A stretch of 19,998 nucleotides of DNA from an uncultured Parasutterella sp. (lineage in GTDB: Bacteria > Pseudomonadota > Gammaproteobacteria > Burkholderiales > Burkholderiaceae_F): positions 1 to 19,998 of the forward strand of contig CAAFTZ010000032.1 of NCBI GenBank assembly GCA_900766055.1, written 5' to 3'. Both the position numbers and the translations under genes were made by a program. Positions 8,051-14,455 of the stretch are shown here, piece by piece; the stretch's first letter is position 1, and every line of letters starts with the position of its first letter. Below the pieces are notes generated by a model. It was not told where the DNA came from and did no database searches. It saw only the letters and a list, made by a program, of their open reading frames with translations.

Positions 8051-8371
8051 TTATCCCTTCTTAGAAGCCCGTTTACGGTGTTTGAGGCTAAGGTCCTGCA
8101 GTGTACGTCCGAGGGCATCCTCCTTGGCTAACAGCAAAATATCGTCATCGAGCTGCAGCGCGTAGAGTACACGGAGGTAAATCCCGATTGAGACAGTGGG
8201 AGAACCTTTTTCAATTCGATTGATAGTCATCGGCGAACAAGTGGCACGTTCAGCTACCTGAGCAATTGAGAGGTCGCGCCTTAAACGAGCGAGCTTGATC
8301 TGTTCCCCGACGATTGCCATTTTTTGTTCTAATTTTCGAGGGAGCTTCGTTCCCATGGTGTTTTTAGGCAT
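8051..8371 (-). CDS. hipB: HipB-like antitoxin, XRE-family repressor
   Basis: A 106-residue protein with one Cro/CI-type helix-turn-helix at about residues 24-78: IKLARLRRDLSIAQVAERA, then CSPMTINRIEKGSPTVSIGIYLRVLYAL. It is the cognate antitoxin and autorepressor of the HipA downstream. The C-terminal tail RTLQDLSLKHRKRASKKG is basic and probably flexible. No clear ribosome site precedes the ATG at 8371; in-frame ATGs at residues 6 and 18 are possible starts, the latter beginning just before the helix-turn-helix. Inverted TATCTA and TCTAT elements overlap and precede the start codon and are the probable operator. Confidence 0.9.
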   Translation of the reverse strand: MPKNTMGTKLPRKLEQKMAIVGEQIKLARLRRDLSIAQVAERATCSPMTINRIEKGSPTVSIGIYLRVLYALQLDDDILLLAKEDALGRTLQDLSLKHRKRASKKG

Positions 8372-8426
8372 ATCTAATCAATCAAAAAGTATAGATAAAT
8401 TTAAATAAACTCTATTTTAAGATAGA
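8371..8426 (-). promoter_or_regulatory. Putative hipBA operator with two inverted repeats
   Basis: TATCTA (8371-8376) pairs with TAGATA (8392-8397), and TCTAT (8411-8415) pairs with ATAGA (8422-8426). The stretch is very AT-rich. Possible -10 boxes on the minus strand are TATACT (8388-8393) and TAAAAT (8414-8419), each overlapping an arm or spacer, as in autoregulated toxin-antitoxin operons. No good -35 is visible. The call rests on symmetry and position. Confidence 0.45.
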
Positions 8427-8507
8427 TTAAAGCGAAACTCTAGTTTTTGCATCGCGGTAACACATTGATTTCAACCGAACTTGGAGCTTTATCTGCACGA
8501 AAACTGT

Positions 8508-8550
8508 AGAAGAAGAAAAAAGCCAGCACGATGAACACCGAGCCGGCTTT
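8508..8550 (-). terminator. Rho-independent terminator after the first porin
   Basis: On the minus strand a 15-bp stem (arms 8536-8550 and 8519-8533, one T-T mismatch and two G-T pairs, two-base loop) is followed by a T-rich tract with a run of six. It lies 18 bases past the porin stop, so it ends the porin transcript and perhaps the whole reductase operon. No T-run follows on the plus strand. Confidence 0.88.
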
Positions 8551-8568
8551 CTAGCAAGAAAAATCAGA

Positions 8569-9624
8569 TTAGAAGTTGTGGCTGATACCTAAACAAGCTG
8601 TCCAGGAATTGAAGTCTCCGTCGTTCTTCAGGTATTTGTTGGCTTTGCCGTATCCTGCATACGCATAGAGCTGTGTTCTCATGCTTAGAGGATATTCGTA
8701 GACGGTTCCGACAGAATAGATGTTGTACTTCTGGTTGTTTTCATTAACTTTGCCGTGAGCATAGTTTCCTTGAAGCTTCCATTCGCCTCCGAAAACCTTA
8801 TATCCGATAGCAGCTGTAACAGCATGCTGTGTCACTCCGGAAGCGCTCAAACCTGTCGGAGCGGCTTTCCAAGCCGGCATCATCTGACTGTCTTTGGCAT
8901 ATTGATAACCTGCCCAGAAAGTCCAGTCGCCGAATTCCTGCTGGCCGCCTAATGTCACGAGGTATGTCTTGTCGGCTTTCAGGTCTTTGTTGTCATACAT
9001 TTCGACCATGACACTGAAAACGGTTTCGTTTTTGTTGAAATCCAAGCCGATACCGTAGTAGTGATCGTTATGGCTCCATTTCTGATCATCTCCGCCGATG
9101 CCGTTGGAATACATGGCTGTAACGGTAGTATTGGCAAATTCCGGGGTCTTGTAGATAACCATGTTATCCATTCTGTCGGAGGTTACAAACACACCGGCTA
9201 CGTTTCCGTCAGTGTAGTAAGAAGTCCAAAGGGCGGAGCCGTGAAGGATGGTGTATGTTCCGCAGTCGGAAGAAAGACCGCCGCCGCGACCGAAGGCGAC
9301 TTCGCCCCATTTACCTTTAGCTTGAAGCAGCGACTCGCGGCTGAAGGCTTTGCCTTCAAAGGCGGCGTCACCGGATTCGGCATAGAAGCCTTGTTCAAGG
9401 ATAAATCCGACGGAGTTGCCGTTGCCCAGGTCTTCGGTTCCTTTAATGCCGAAACGGCTTCCGGCGTAGATGCCGTCGTCAATTCTTACCTTGGCGGCTT
9501 CATGTTTGTGTTTTGTAACGGCTACGGCCTGGTCGATAACACCGTAAAGCGTAACGTTGGATTCTGCATATGCGTTGATGGATGCGGCTGCGATAATCGC
9601 AGAGACAAGAATTCTCTTCATCAT
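8569..9624 (-). CDS. Outer-membrane porin
   Basis: A 351-residue general porin of betaproteobacterial type (Gram-negative porin_4 / OmpC-like). A signal peptide ends at AYA before ESNVTLYGVIDQ, the hallmark mature N-terminus. Repeated amphipathic beta strands follow, with GSRFGIKGTEDLGNGNSVGFILEQGF near residues 55-80 and WGEVAFGRGGGL near 105. The chain ends in Phe (GISHNF), the outer-membrane assembly signal. Residues 1 and 2 are both Met and either could start it. It lies 147 bases downstream of the lyase gene on the same strand and precedes a strong terminator. It may therefore serve as the entry pore for the substrate of that operon, although a hairpin between them could separate the transcripts. 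Confidence 0.93.
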   Translation of the reverse strand: MMKRILVSAIIAAASINAYAESNVTLYGVIDQAVAVTKHKHEAAKVRIDDGIYAGSRFGIKGTEDLGNGNSVGFILEQGFYAESGDAAFEGKAFSRESLLQAKGKWGEVAFGRGGGLSSDCGTYTILHGSALWTSYYTDGNVAGVFVTSDRMDNMVIYKTPEFANTTVTAMYSNGIGGDDQKWSHNDHYYGIGLDFNKNETVFSVMVEMYDNKDLKADKTYLVTLGGQQEFGDWTFWAGYQYAKDSQMMPAWKAAPTGLSASGVTQHAVTAAIGYKVFGGEWKLQGNYAHGKVNENNQKYNIYSVGTVYEYPLSMRTQLYAYAGYGKANKYLKNDGDFNSWTACLGISHNF

Positions 9625-9733
9625 TTTGGAATGACTCTAAAAAGGGGATTTGGGTCAAAAGAAAGATCAGCGAATGCTAGAAAAAAACTTCAGCTGGAAG
9701 GAGGTAATTTCGCGGATTTTCTTGGATGGTAGG

Positions 9734-9760
9734 CGGAAGTCCGAAATCTTCGGACTTCCG
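9734..9760 (-). terminator. Perfect hairpin after the lyase gene
   Basis: A perfect 12-bp stem (9734-9745 with 9749-9760) with a three-base loop lies 11 bases past the lyase stop codon. No T-run follows on the minus strand, so it may be an attenuating or mRNA-stabilising hairpin rather than a full terminator, allowing some read-through to the porin. A second, short CTTC/GAAG stem with seven T's on the minus strand lies at 9681-9700. Confidence 0.55.
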
Positions 9761-9771
9761 GATGCTGCTAA

Positions 9772-11424
9772 TTAGTTATTGGCAGGGATCTGATAGGACT
9801 TGAGGAACTGAAGGCCGTTGTTGATGTCAGGTGTAAAGATTCTGTCTTTTGTGACGAACGGAACAACCTTTCTATAACCGTCCAGCAGTTTTGTTGTGCC
9901 TTGGCCCATCTGCTTGCCGTCTTGTTTTCTCATATCCATAGCCTGCGTGGTGTGAAGCACTTCATAGGCGTAGATTTCATAACCGACGTCGGCCATCTTA
10001 GAAAGACGATCGGCAGTGGCGTTGAGGTTAGAGAAGGTTTCTTCAATGCCGATGGAAGTCGGAACACCGTATCCGATGACGCTGTTCGTGAGAGCCATAC
10101 CGTCGGCATAAAGGCCGGACATAGACTGAGCGATGTTGGCAAATCCGTCGCCGCCCTTGTTTTCTTTAGCAACGAGGTATGTCGGCAGGCCGGTTCTATG
10201 GTCGTCAACCAGCTGAGTCGTTCTCCATGCAGAGATGTGCATGACTTGACCGAGAGCCTTTGTGAGGCTTTCCATCTGAAGCGCAAGCTGAGTGTTGTCA
10301 AAGTTAGAGCAGGAGTTAACGTAAACGGTCGGTTTTCCGGCTCTCATTTCGTCTAAGACTTCGGCATTGCTGTACCAGCGGTCGTTTTTAGCTTCGGTAT
10401 TGACAATCGGGTTGTCAGTAGTGTGATTGATCGCGGTATTCAGAAGACCCTTAGTTTGGTTGAGTTCTTCCATCGCGGCAGCCAGGATATAACCGGCAGA
10501 TCTGAAGCTCAGCGGATCCTGAAGGTAACGCTTGGCGTCTTTCTTCCAGAGGTAGGAACCTTTCAGGTTTGCAAGAACTGCTTCAGCAGCTTCATGTCCC
10601 TGAGGCCAGCCTTTGGTTTCAACAGTGTGCCAGAGGTATGGAGATACGTTGCCGTTTAAGGCTTCCAAACTGGAGGCGATTACAACAGGACTCAAGGCGA
10701 GATAGTGTTCTGCTTTCTTAACGGCAGCGATGGACTGAGCTTCAGCGACGTTGCTGTTGGACAGGATGGAGATGCCGTCCATGCCGAAGGGATGATAGGG
10801 CTGGAGTTTAAGTTCTTTGCGAACCTGAGCAGCAGGAACGCGTTTGCCTTGGTAGCTGACGTCCCACTCACCCATGAGAGCCAAGCCGATGTGAGTTGCC
10901 ATGCTCAAGTCGTTGGCGCCTTCAGAACCGCGAGAAGGAATCAACGGGCAAACGTCATTGTTGATGTATTCCTGGAAAGCTTTGGCAGCAGCCTCGCTCA
11001 TACCGGTGTAGCCGGCAGCCATCTGGTTCAGACGGATGACCATAGCCATCTTGGAGATTCTGTCATCGAAGTAGGGTTCCAGACCGGCGGCCTGAATACG
11101 CATCTGGCGTTCGTTGAACTTAATCGAAGCGCTGCGGTTCGGTTCGGCTTCAACAGAGGCGCCGGCAACCTTCTGGTCCTTCAAAGCACCGTAGTTGACG
11201 GTTAAGCCGTAAATATCACGGCCATCGGTAGCTGCATCGATCGGGGCTTTGTAGGAAGCTTTAATTCTTGCCCAACCTTCAGGTGTGACGGCAACTTTTT
11301 CTCCGGGAGCGGAGATCGCCCAAAGTTCGTCCACGGTCAGTGTACGGCCGTCAAGGTTATGGGTGGCGGCAAAGGACAATGGCGCAATGGCAAGAAGGAT
11401 TGAGATAACAAGCGGTTTTTTCAT
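9772..11424 (-). CDS. Exported MIO-less aromatic amino acid lyase homologue, ergothionase-like
   Basis: A 550-residue member of the histidine/phenylalanine ammonia-lyase fold with a Sec signal peptide (1-19). Family landmarks are present: the Tyr-loop IYGLTVNYG at 71-79 (Y72, general-base position), LNQMAAGYTG at 132-141, TDNPI at 336-340 and IGIEETFSN at 458-466. The MIO-forming segment, normally G-S-x-G-A-S-G-D-L, reads GSEGANDL at 166-173: one residue is lost and the Ser is replaced. The QDxYSxR motif reads QDPLSFR (302-308) and the N-G-T segment reads LSNSN (221-225). Ordinary ammonia elimination is therefore unlikely. Known MIO-less homologues, ergothionases, release trimethylamine from ergothioneine. 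I infer a related elimination in the periplasm that yields an aryl-acrylate for the reductase. Another betaine substrate is possible. AAGGAG precedes the ATG. It lies 30 bases after the cytochrome gene. Confidence 0.82.
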   Translation of the reverse strand: MKKPLVISILLAIAPLSFAATHNLDGRTLTVDELWAISAPGEKVAVTPEGWARIKASYKAPIDAATDGRDIYGLTVNYGALKDQKVAGASVEAEPNRSASIKFNERQMRIQAAGLEPYFDDRISKMAMVIRLNQMAAGYTGMSEAAAKAFQEYINNDVCPLIPSRGSEGANDLSMATHIGLALMGEWDVSYQGKRVPAAQVRKELKLQPYHPFGMDGISILSNSNVAEAQSIAAVKKAEHYLALSPVVIASSLEALNGNVSPYLWHTVETKGWPQGHEAAEAVLANLKGSYLWKKDAKRYLQDPLSFRSAGYILAAAMEELNQTKGLLNTAINHTTDNPIVNTEAKNDRWYSNAEVLDEMRAGKPTVYVNSCSNFDNTQLALQMESLTKALGQVMHISAWRTTQLVDDHRTGLPTYLVAKENKGGDGFANIAQSMSGLYADGMALTNSVIGYGVPTSIGIEETFSNLNATADRLSKMADVGYEIYAYEVLHTTQAMDMRKQDGKQMGQGTTKLLDGYRKVVPFVTKDRIFTPDINNGLQFLKSYQIPANN

Positions 11425-11454
11425 GAGAGTTCTCCTTGGTGTATCTAGGTTTGA

Positions 11455-11808
11455 TTATCTGAAGTTAGACCATTGGGTTTGATGACAATTACTGCATAAA
11501 TCTTGACTGGCTTTGTGTTCTGAGTGACAGACAACACAATCAACCGTATTTCCGTAGTGAGCGGACTGATGCGGATATTTATCCTGAGGGTTGGCCTTTG
11601 TCTTAATTTGCGCCATAGGTTCGTGACAGCTTTCACACTTTTGAGTGGAAGGCTTTGTAAATTCAGCCGTGTTCTCGTGGCAGGTCGAGCACTGCATTTG
11701 AGCGGCCATGCTGTGCTTCATCGGCATTCCGGCAAGAGTCGGAGCGTCGGCAGCGAAAGCAGAGCAAGAAATCAGGGCAGCAAAGAGCGGAATAAATAAT
11801 TTTTTCAT
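11455..11808 (-). CDS. Periplasmic tetraheme cytochrome c
   Basis: A 117-residue protein: a signal peptide to about residue 20 (AFAA), then four CxxCH heme sites at 40-44 (CSTCH), 58-62 (CESCH), 91-95 (CVVCH) and 105-109 (CSNCH). Additional His at 32, 80, 84 and 98 can give bis-His ligation. Size and spacing match the tetraheme cytochrome c3 domain that is fused to fumarate reductase in Shewanella FccA and separate in Wolinella Fcc systems. It should carry electrons from a membrane quinol dehydrogenase of NrfH/CymA type, not in this window, to the flavoprotein. I chose the ATG at 11808, which has AGGGGA six to seven bases upstream and begins the signal peptide. A longer frame from 11880 would overlap the reductase gene. 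One base separates it from the reductase stop, so translation is tightly coupled. Confidence 0.93.
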   Translation of the reverse strand: MKKLFIPLFAALISCSAFAADAPTLAGMPMKHSMAAQMQCSTCHENTAEFTKPSTQKCESCHEPMAQIKTKANPQDKYPHQSAHYGNTVDCVVCHSEHKASQDLCSNCHQTQWSNFR

Positions 11809-11809
11809 G

Positions 11810-13333
11810 TTAGTTCCCCTGTGCTTTGAGGTAAGCGGCAGCGTTTCGGCCGGCTTCCAGGCCGAATACCATGCAGTCAACGGATGAACATCCTCCGAGA
11901 CGGTCCATACCGTGGACGCCTCCGGTCACTTCACCGGCGGCATACAATCCGGGAATCGGAGCAAGTGTTGTCGTCGAAAGAACTTCCGATCTCGGATTGA
12001 CGGCGATACCGCCCATACAATAGTGAAGTTTCGGTGTCAGACGCATTGCATAGAAGGGTGCCTTCAAAGGCTGTTTCACATCAAGAGGCTTGGCAAACGG
12101 ATCTTTCAGGGTTCCGGCAACGATCTTGTTGTATTCATCGACCTGCTGCTGCAGGGCTTTGAGCGGGATGTCATAGGCTTTAGCTAGATCAGCCAGTGTT
12201 TCGTAGCGGAAGACCGTTTTGTCTCGATAGGCAGCCTTGAAGCCTTCCGCGTGTTCAGTAGTCTTTTCACCGCAGAAGACGACGGGATAGTTGATCTTGT
12301 CAGGGGAGCTCTCGCTTAAGACGTTGAGTTCGGCATCAGCACGAGTGCGGCGGTCGGCAAGTTCATTCATGAAGCGGCGTCCGGTCTTAGGATTGACGGC
12401 CACGCCTTCGGCAAAGGCGTAATCAGCGAAGAAGCTTCCGGGGCCGGCACCTTTTTCGTCAGGGGAAGCCCAAGGTCCTAGCTGATACATGTCCAGCATA
12501 GAGGGCAGACAGCCGGACTTCAGCAACGCCTTAAGCATTTCAGCGGTGGCGCCGGGCTGAGAGGTGCACTCTAAGAGTGAGTAAACCGGCATGGTGGTTT
12601 TGATGAAGTCTTTATCCTGCCCCCAGCCGCCGGTAGCAACCACAATACCGCCGCGGGATCCGATTCTCTGTTCTTTCTTAGAAGTACCGTCTTTCCAGTT
12701 GTAATCGCAGTTAACGAGTACGCCGTTAACTTTACCGTCCTGCATCAGAAGGTCAATGACTTGAGAGCGGTTGCGGAACTGAACGCCGTTCTTCTTGAGC
12801 CAATTATGGATTGGGACTACGATTCCGCCGCCGGAAGCAGCTGTGGGAACCATGGTGCGCGGAGCACTGTGACCGCCTAAACGGATAACCTTATCCATGA
12901 GCTGTACACCGCATTCGTCAAGCATCGGGCAGATATTGACGGCGTTTTCTGCAAACTTTCTGGCAAGATCCGGATGGTTGAATCCGCGTCCGGCCTTGGT
13001 CATATCGGCGACCATAAGGTCAACGGAATCTTTGATGCCCTGTTTCTGCTGTTTAGGATTCAGAGGCACGGACATGAGACCGCCGCAGAGGCAGGAGTTG
13101 CCGCCGAAAGCTTCCATCTTGTCTAGGATCAAAATGTCTTTGACGCCGGCTTTGAGGGCGGCGTAAGCGGCGGAAAGTCCGGCAAAGCCGCTTCCGATGA
13201 TAACGAGGTCATGAATTTCATTGAAAGGCTGAAGGTTTGAGGCGGGAGCTGCAAACGCCGACCCGGAAGGCAGACCGGTCACAGCCAGTGTTCTCAAGAA
13301 ATTGCGACGACTGAATGAGGATAAAGGTTTCAT
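11810..13333 (-). CDS. Periplasmic FAD reductase of the fumarate/urocanate reductase family
   Basis: A 507-residue flavoprotein with a Tat signal (SRRNFLRTLAVTG, residues 8-20), so it is exported folded with FAD bound. The FAD site is GSGFAGLSAA at 47-56. Reductase-family catalytic residues are visible: H437 in HYCMGGI, R478 in HGMDRLGG, and an Arg-rich segment GRRFMNELADRRTRAD that holds the proton-transfer arginine. The H437-R478 spacing of 41 fits fumarate and urocanate reductases. Where fumarate reductases have HPT, this protein reads MYQLGPWASPDEKG, so a Tyr replaces the substrate His, as described for urocanate reductase. That favours an aryl-acrylate over fumarate. There is no FMN-binding or heme domain; electrons must come from the tetraheme cytochrome encoded next. 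AAGGA precedes the ATG. First gene of the operon. Confidence 0.9.
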   Translation of the reverse strand: MKPLSSFSRRNFLRTLAVTGLPSGSAFAAPASNLQPFNEIHDLVIIGSGFAGLSAAYAALKAGVKDILILDKMEAFGGNSCLCGGLMSVPLNPKQQKQGIKDSVDLMVADMTKAGRGFNHPDLARKFAENAVNICPMLDECGVQLMDKVIRLGGHSAPRTMVPTAASGGGIVVPIHNWLKKNGVQFRNRSQVIDLLMQDGKVNGVLVNCDYNWKDGTSKKEQRIGSRGGIVVATGGWGQDKDFIKTTMPVYSLLECTSQPGATAEMLKALLKSGCLPSMLDMYQLGPWASPDEKGAGPGSFFADYAFAEGVAVNPKTGRRFMNELADRRTRADAELNVLSESSPDKINYPVVFCGEKTTEHAEGFKAAYRDKTVFRYETLADLAKAYDIPLKALQQQVDEYNKIVAGTLKDPFAKPLDVKQPLKAPFYAMRLTPKLHYCMGGIAVNPRSEVLSTTTLAPIPGLYAAGEVTGGVHGMDRLGGCSSVDCMVFGLEAGRNAAAYLKAQGN

Positions 13334-13371
13334 TTGTTTTCCTTGTGATCAACGTCTTAACAATTAGAAAT

Positions 13372-13390
13372 ACTATACCGTCTGGACGGT
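13372..13390 (-). promoter_or_regulatory. Palindromic operator abutting the -10 box of the reductase operon
   Basis: ACCGTC-TG-GACGGT at 13377-13390 is a palindrome with perfect six-base arms. On the minus strand it is followed directly, with one base shared, by TATAGT (13372-13377), a good -10 box lying 38 bases before the reductase start. A protein bound here would block the promoter. The TetR-family protein encoded on the other side of the gap is the obvious candidate. The -35 is poor (TTATTC, 16 bases upstream). Confidence 0.55.
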
Positions 13391-13589
13391 TTGAATAATT
13401 AGGAGAAGTACCAATATATGTTGTATGTTAAAAATCTAGAGTATTTATTTTAAGTATCAATAAAACAATGAGTTAATTAATCTTATCGAAATGCCAAAAA
13501 GTTCTGACTACCTAAAAATGACTGTATTTTTCATACAAAAGGATGAAGATGAACAGAGTTGTTTCTTAAAGCAGGTTTAATAATTGTTT

Positions 13590-13636
13590 TTGACAGACTT
13601 AATTTACTATACCTAACAGTTAAGTAAAACTATAAT
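13590..13636 (+). promoter_or_regulatory. Promoter-like elements before the TetR gene
   Basis: A perfect TTGACA lies at 13590-13595 and a perfect TATAAT at 13631-13636, but they are 35 bases apart and cannot form one promoter. TATAAT with a weak -35 (TATACC at 13608-13613, 17 bases away) is the simplest reading. Inverted TTTACT (13603-13608) and AGTAAA (13623-13628) lie between and may be an operator. Confidence 0.35.
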
Positions 13637-13698
13637 AAGATTAGGGAAGCGGCCGCATGATTGCCGCGATGAAGTTTTTGTGCAAGGTGGGTTCTTCT

Positions 13699-14298
13699 AT
13701 GGAAACCAAGAAACAGACGAGAAAGACTAGTAGTAAAACAAAAGAGTTGATCTTAGAGGTCGCACGAGAAATCGCGGCGGAAAAGGGCGTCGGTCAGCTG
13801 ACGCTTGAGGCAGTAGCTGATCGAGCAGGAATTAGCAAAGGCGGTTTGCTGTACCACTTTCCGGGAAAGAAAGAACTGATCATTGCCTTAATGGATAGCT
13901 ATGTCGCGCATTTATCTCAAGAGCTAGACCCGGAAGTTGAAAAATTTAAGGGTCATCCCCAAGCTCTAGTTTTGGGATTCATTAATTGGTATAAGAAATT
14001 TAACGGCATCGCAGCGACTAATCGTACTTGGGGCGCAGCTGTTTTTGCAGTTCAGTCTTTTGATCCCCAGCTGATGGAACCGCTTCACAACTGGTACAGA
14101 CAGTTGTTTGAAAAAATCCGCAGCAGCGGACCTGCTTCGTTGGATACCGCGACGGCCATTATGGCGATTGAAGGTCTGTTCATGCTTTCCCTCTACAACC
14201 TCGACCATTTAACAACCGAAGAGAAGTCGCGGATCATTCAGCATATTGAGGATCGTCTGCTGATGCGGGAATTGAATCCGAAAAAACCTATTGAATAA
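13699..14298 (+). CDS. TetR-family transcriptional regulator
   Basis: A 199-residue regulator of standard TetR length. The N-terminal helix-turn-helix is classic: AAEKGVGQLTLEAVADRAGISKGGLLYHFPGKKELIIALMDSYV, about residues 26-68 (motif positions only; the key turn is AGISKGGLLYHF). The C-terminal ligand domain has family-like helices but no ligand can be read. It is divergent from the reductase-cytochrome-lyase operon, and a palindrome lies at that operon's promoter, so it is probably its repressor. I chose the ATG at 13699, which has AAGGTGG eight bases upstream and gives the usual short lead before the helix-turn-helix. An in-frame ATG at 13657 with AGGGA upstream would add 14 residues and is a real alternative. 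Confidence 0.9.
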   Translation: METKKQTRKTSSKTKELILEVAREIAAEKGVGQLTLEAVADRAGISKGGLLYHFPGKKELIIALMDSYVAHLSQELDPEVEKFKGHPQALVLGFINWYKKFNGIAATNRTWGAAVFAVQSFDPQLMEPLHNWYRQLFEKIRSSGPASLDTATAIMAIEGLFMLSLYNLDHLTTEEKSRIIQHIEDRLLMRELNPKKPIE

Positions 14299-14343
14299 CT
14301 TAACTTTTTGTTGTCTTCAAAATTAGTCCGGATGGGAAAGCAC

Positions 14344-14381
14344 GTCTTTAAGTAAAGACAATTACTTTGATATCTTCAAAG
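14344..14381. repeat. Two short inverted repeats before the AAA gene
   Basis: GTCTTTA-AG-TAAAGAC at 14344-14359 and CTTTGA-N5-TCAAAG at 14365-14381 lie back to back between the TetR stop and the AAA-ATPase-like gene. Neither has a T-run behind it. They may be operator sites or a weak terminator of the TetR gene. Confidence 0.35.
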
Positions 14382-14455
14382 CAAACAATATCAGTACTTA
14401 GCGTGATATGAGTTGTTATCCTAAAATTAATAAAGGAGAGCTCAGAGGACAACAA

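Larger units (their letters stand above)
13334..13698. other. AT-rich divergent control region between reductase and TetR genes
   Basis: No convincing gene is seen here. The left end holds the reductase ribosome site, a -10-like box and a palindromic operator. The right end holds promoter-like boxes for the TetR gene. The middle (about 13391-13589) is AT-rich with scattered A and T tracts and no repeat or structure I can name. Confidence 0.6.

Noticed and set aside
9693..9707. Strong ribosome-site-like GGAAGGAGGTAATTT on the plus strand
   Set aside because: No start codon and no credible gene follow it on that strand.
9061..9732. A 223-residue open frame on the plus strand
   Set aside because: It lies antisense to the porin, has no recognisable domain, and its composition is that of a mirrored gene.
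10705..11205. A 166-residue open frame on the plus strand
   Set aside because: It is antisense to the lyase gene, with no domain and no upstream signal.
9772..11424. Plain histidine ammonia-lyase (hutH)
   Set aside because: The MIO tripeptide is missing, the protein is exported, and no other hut gene is in the window.
11809..11880. N-terminal extension of the cytochrome frame
   Set aside because: It overlaps the reductase coding end, and the ATG at 11808 has a good ribosome site and begins the signal peptide.
13657..13698. Earlier ATG start of the TetR gene
   Set aside because: It would add 14 hydrophobic or Cys-containing residues not usual in the family; the ATG at 13699 has its own ribosome site. 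It remains possible.
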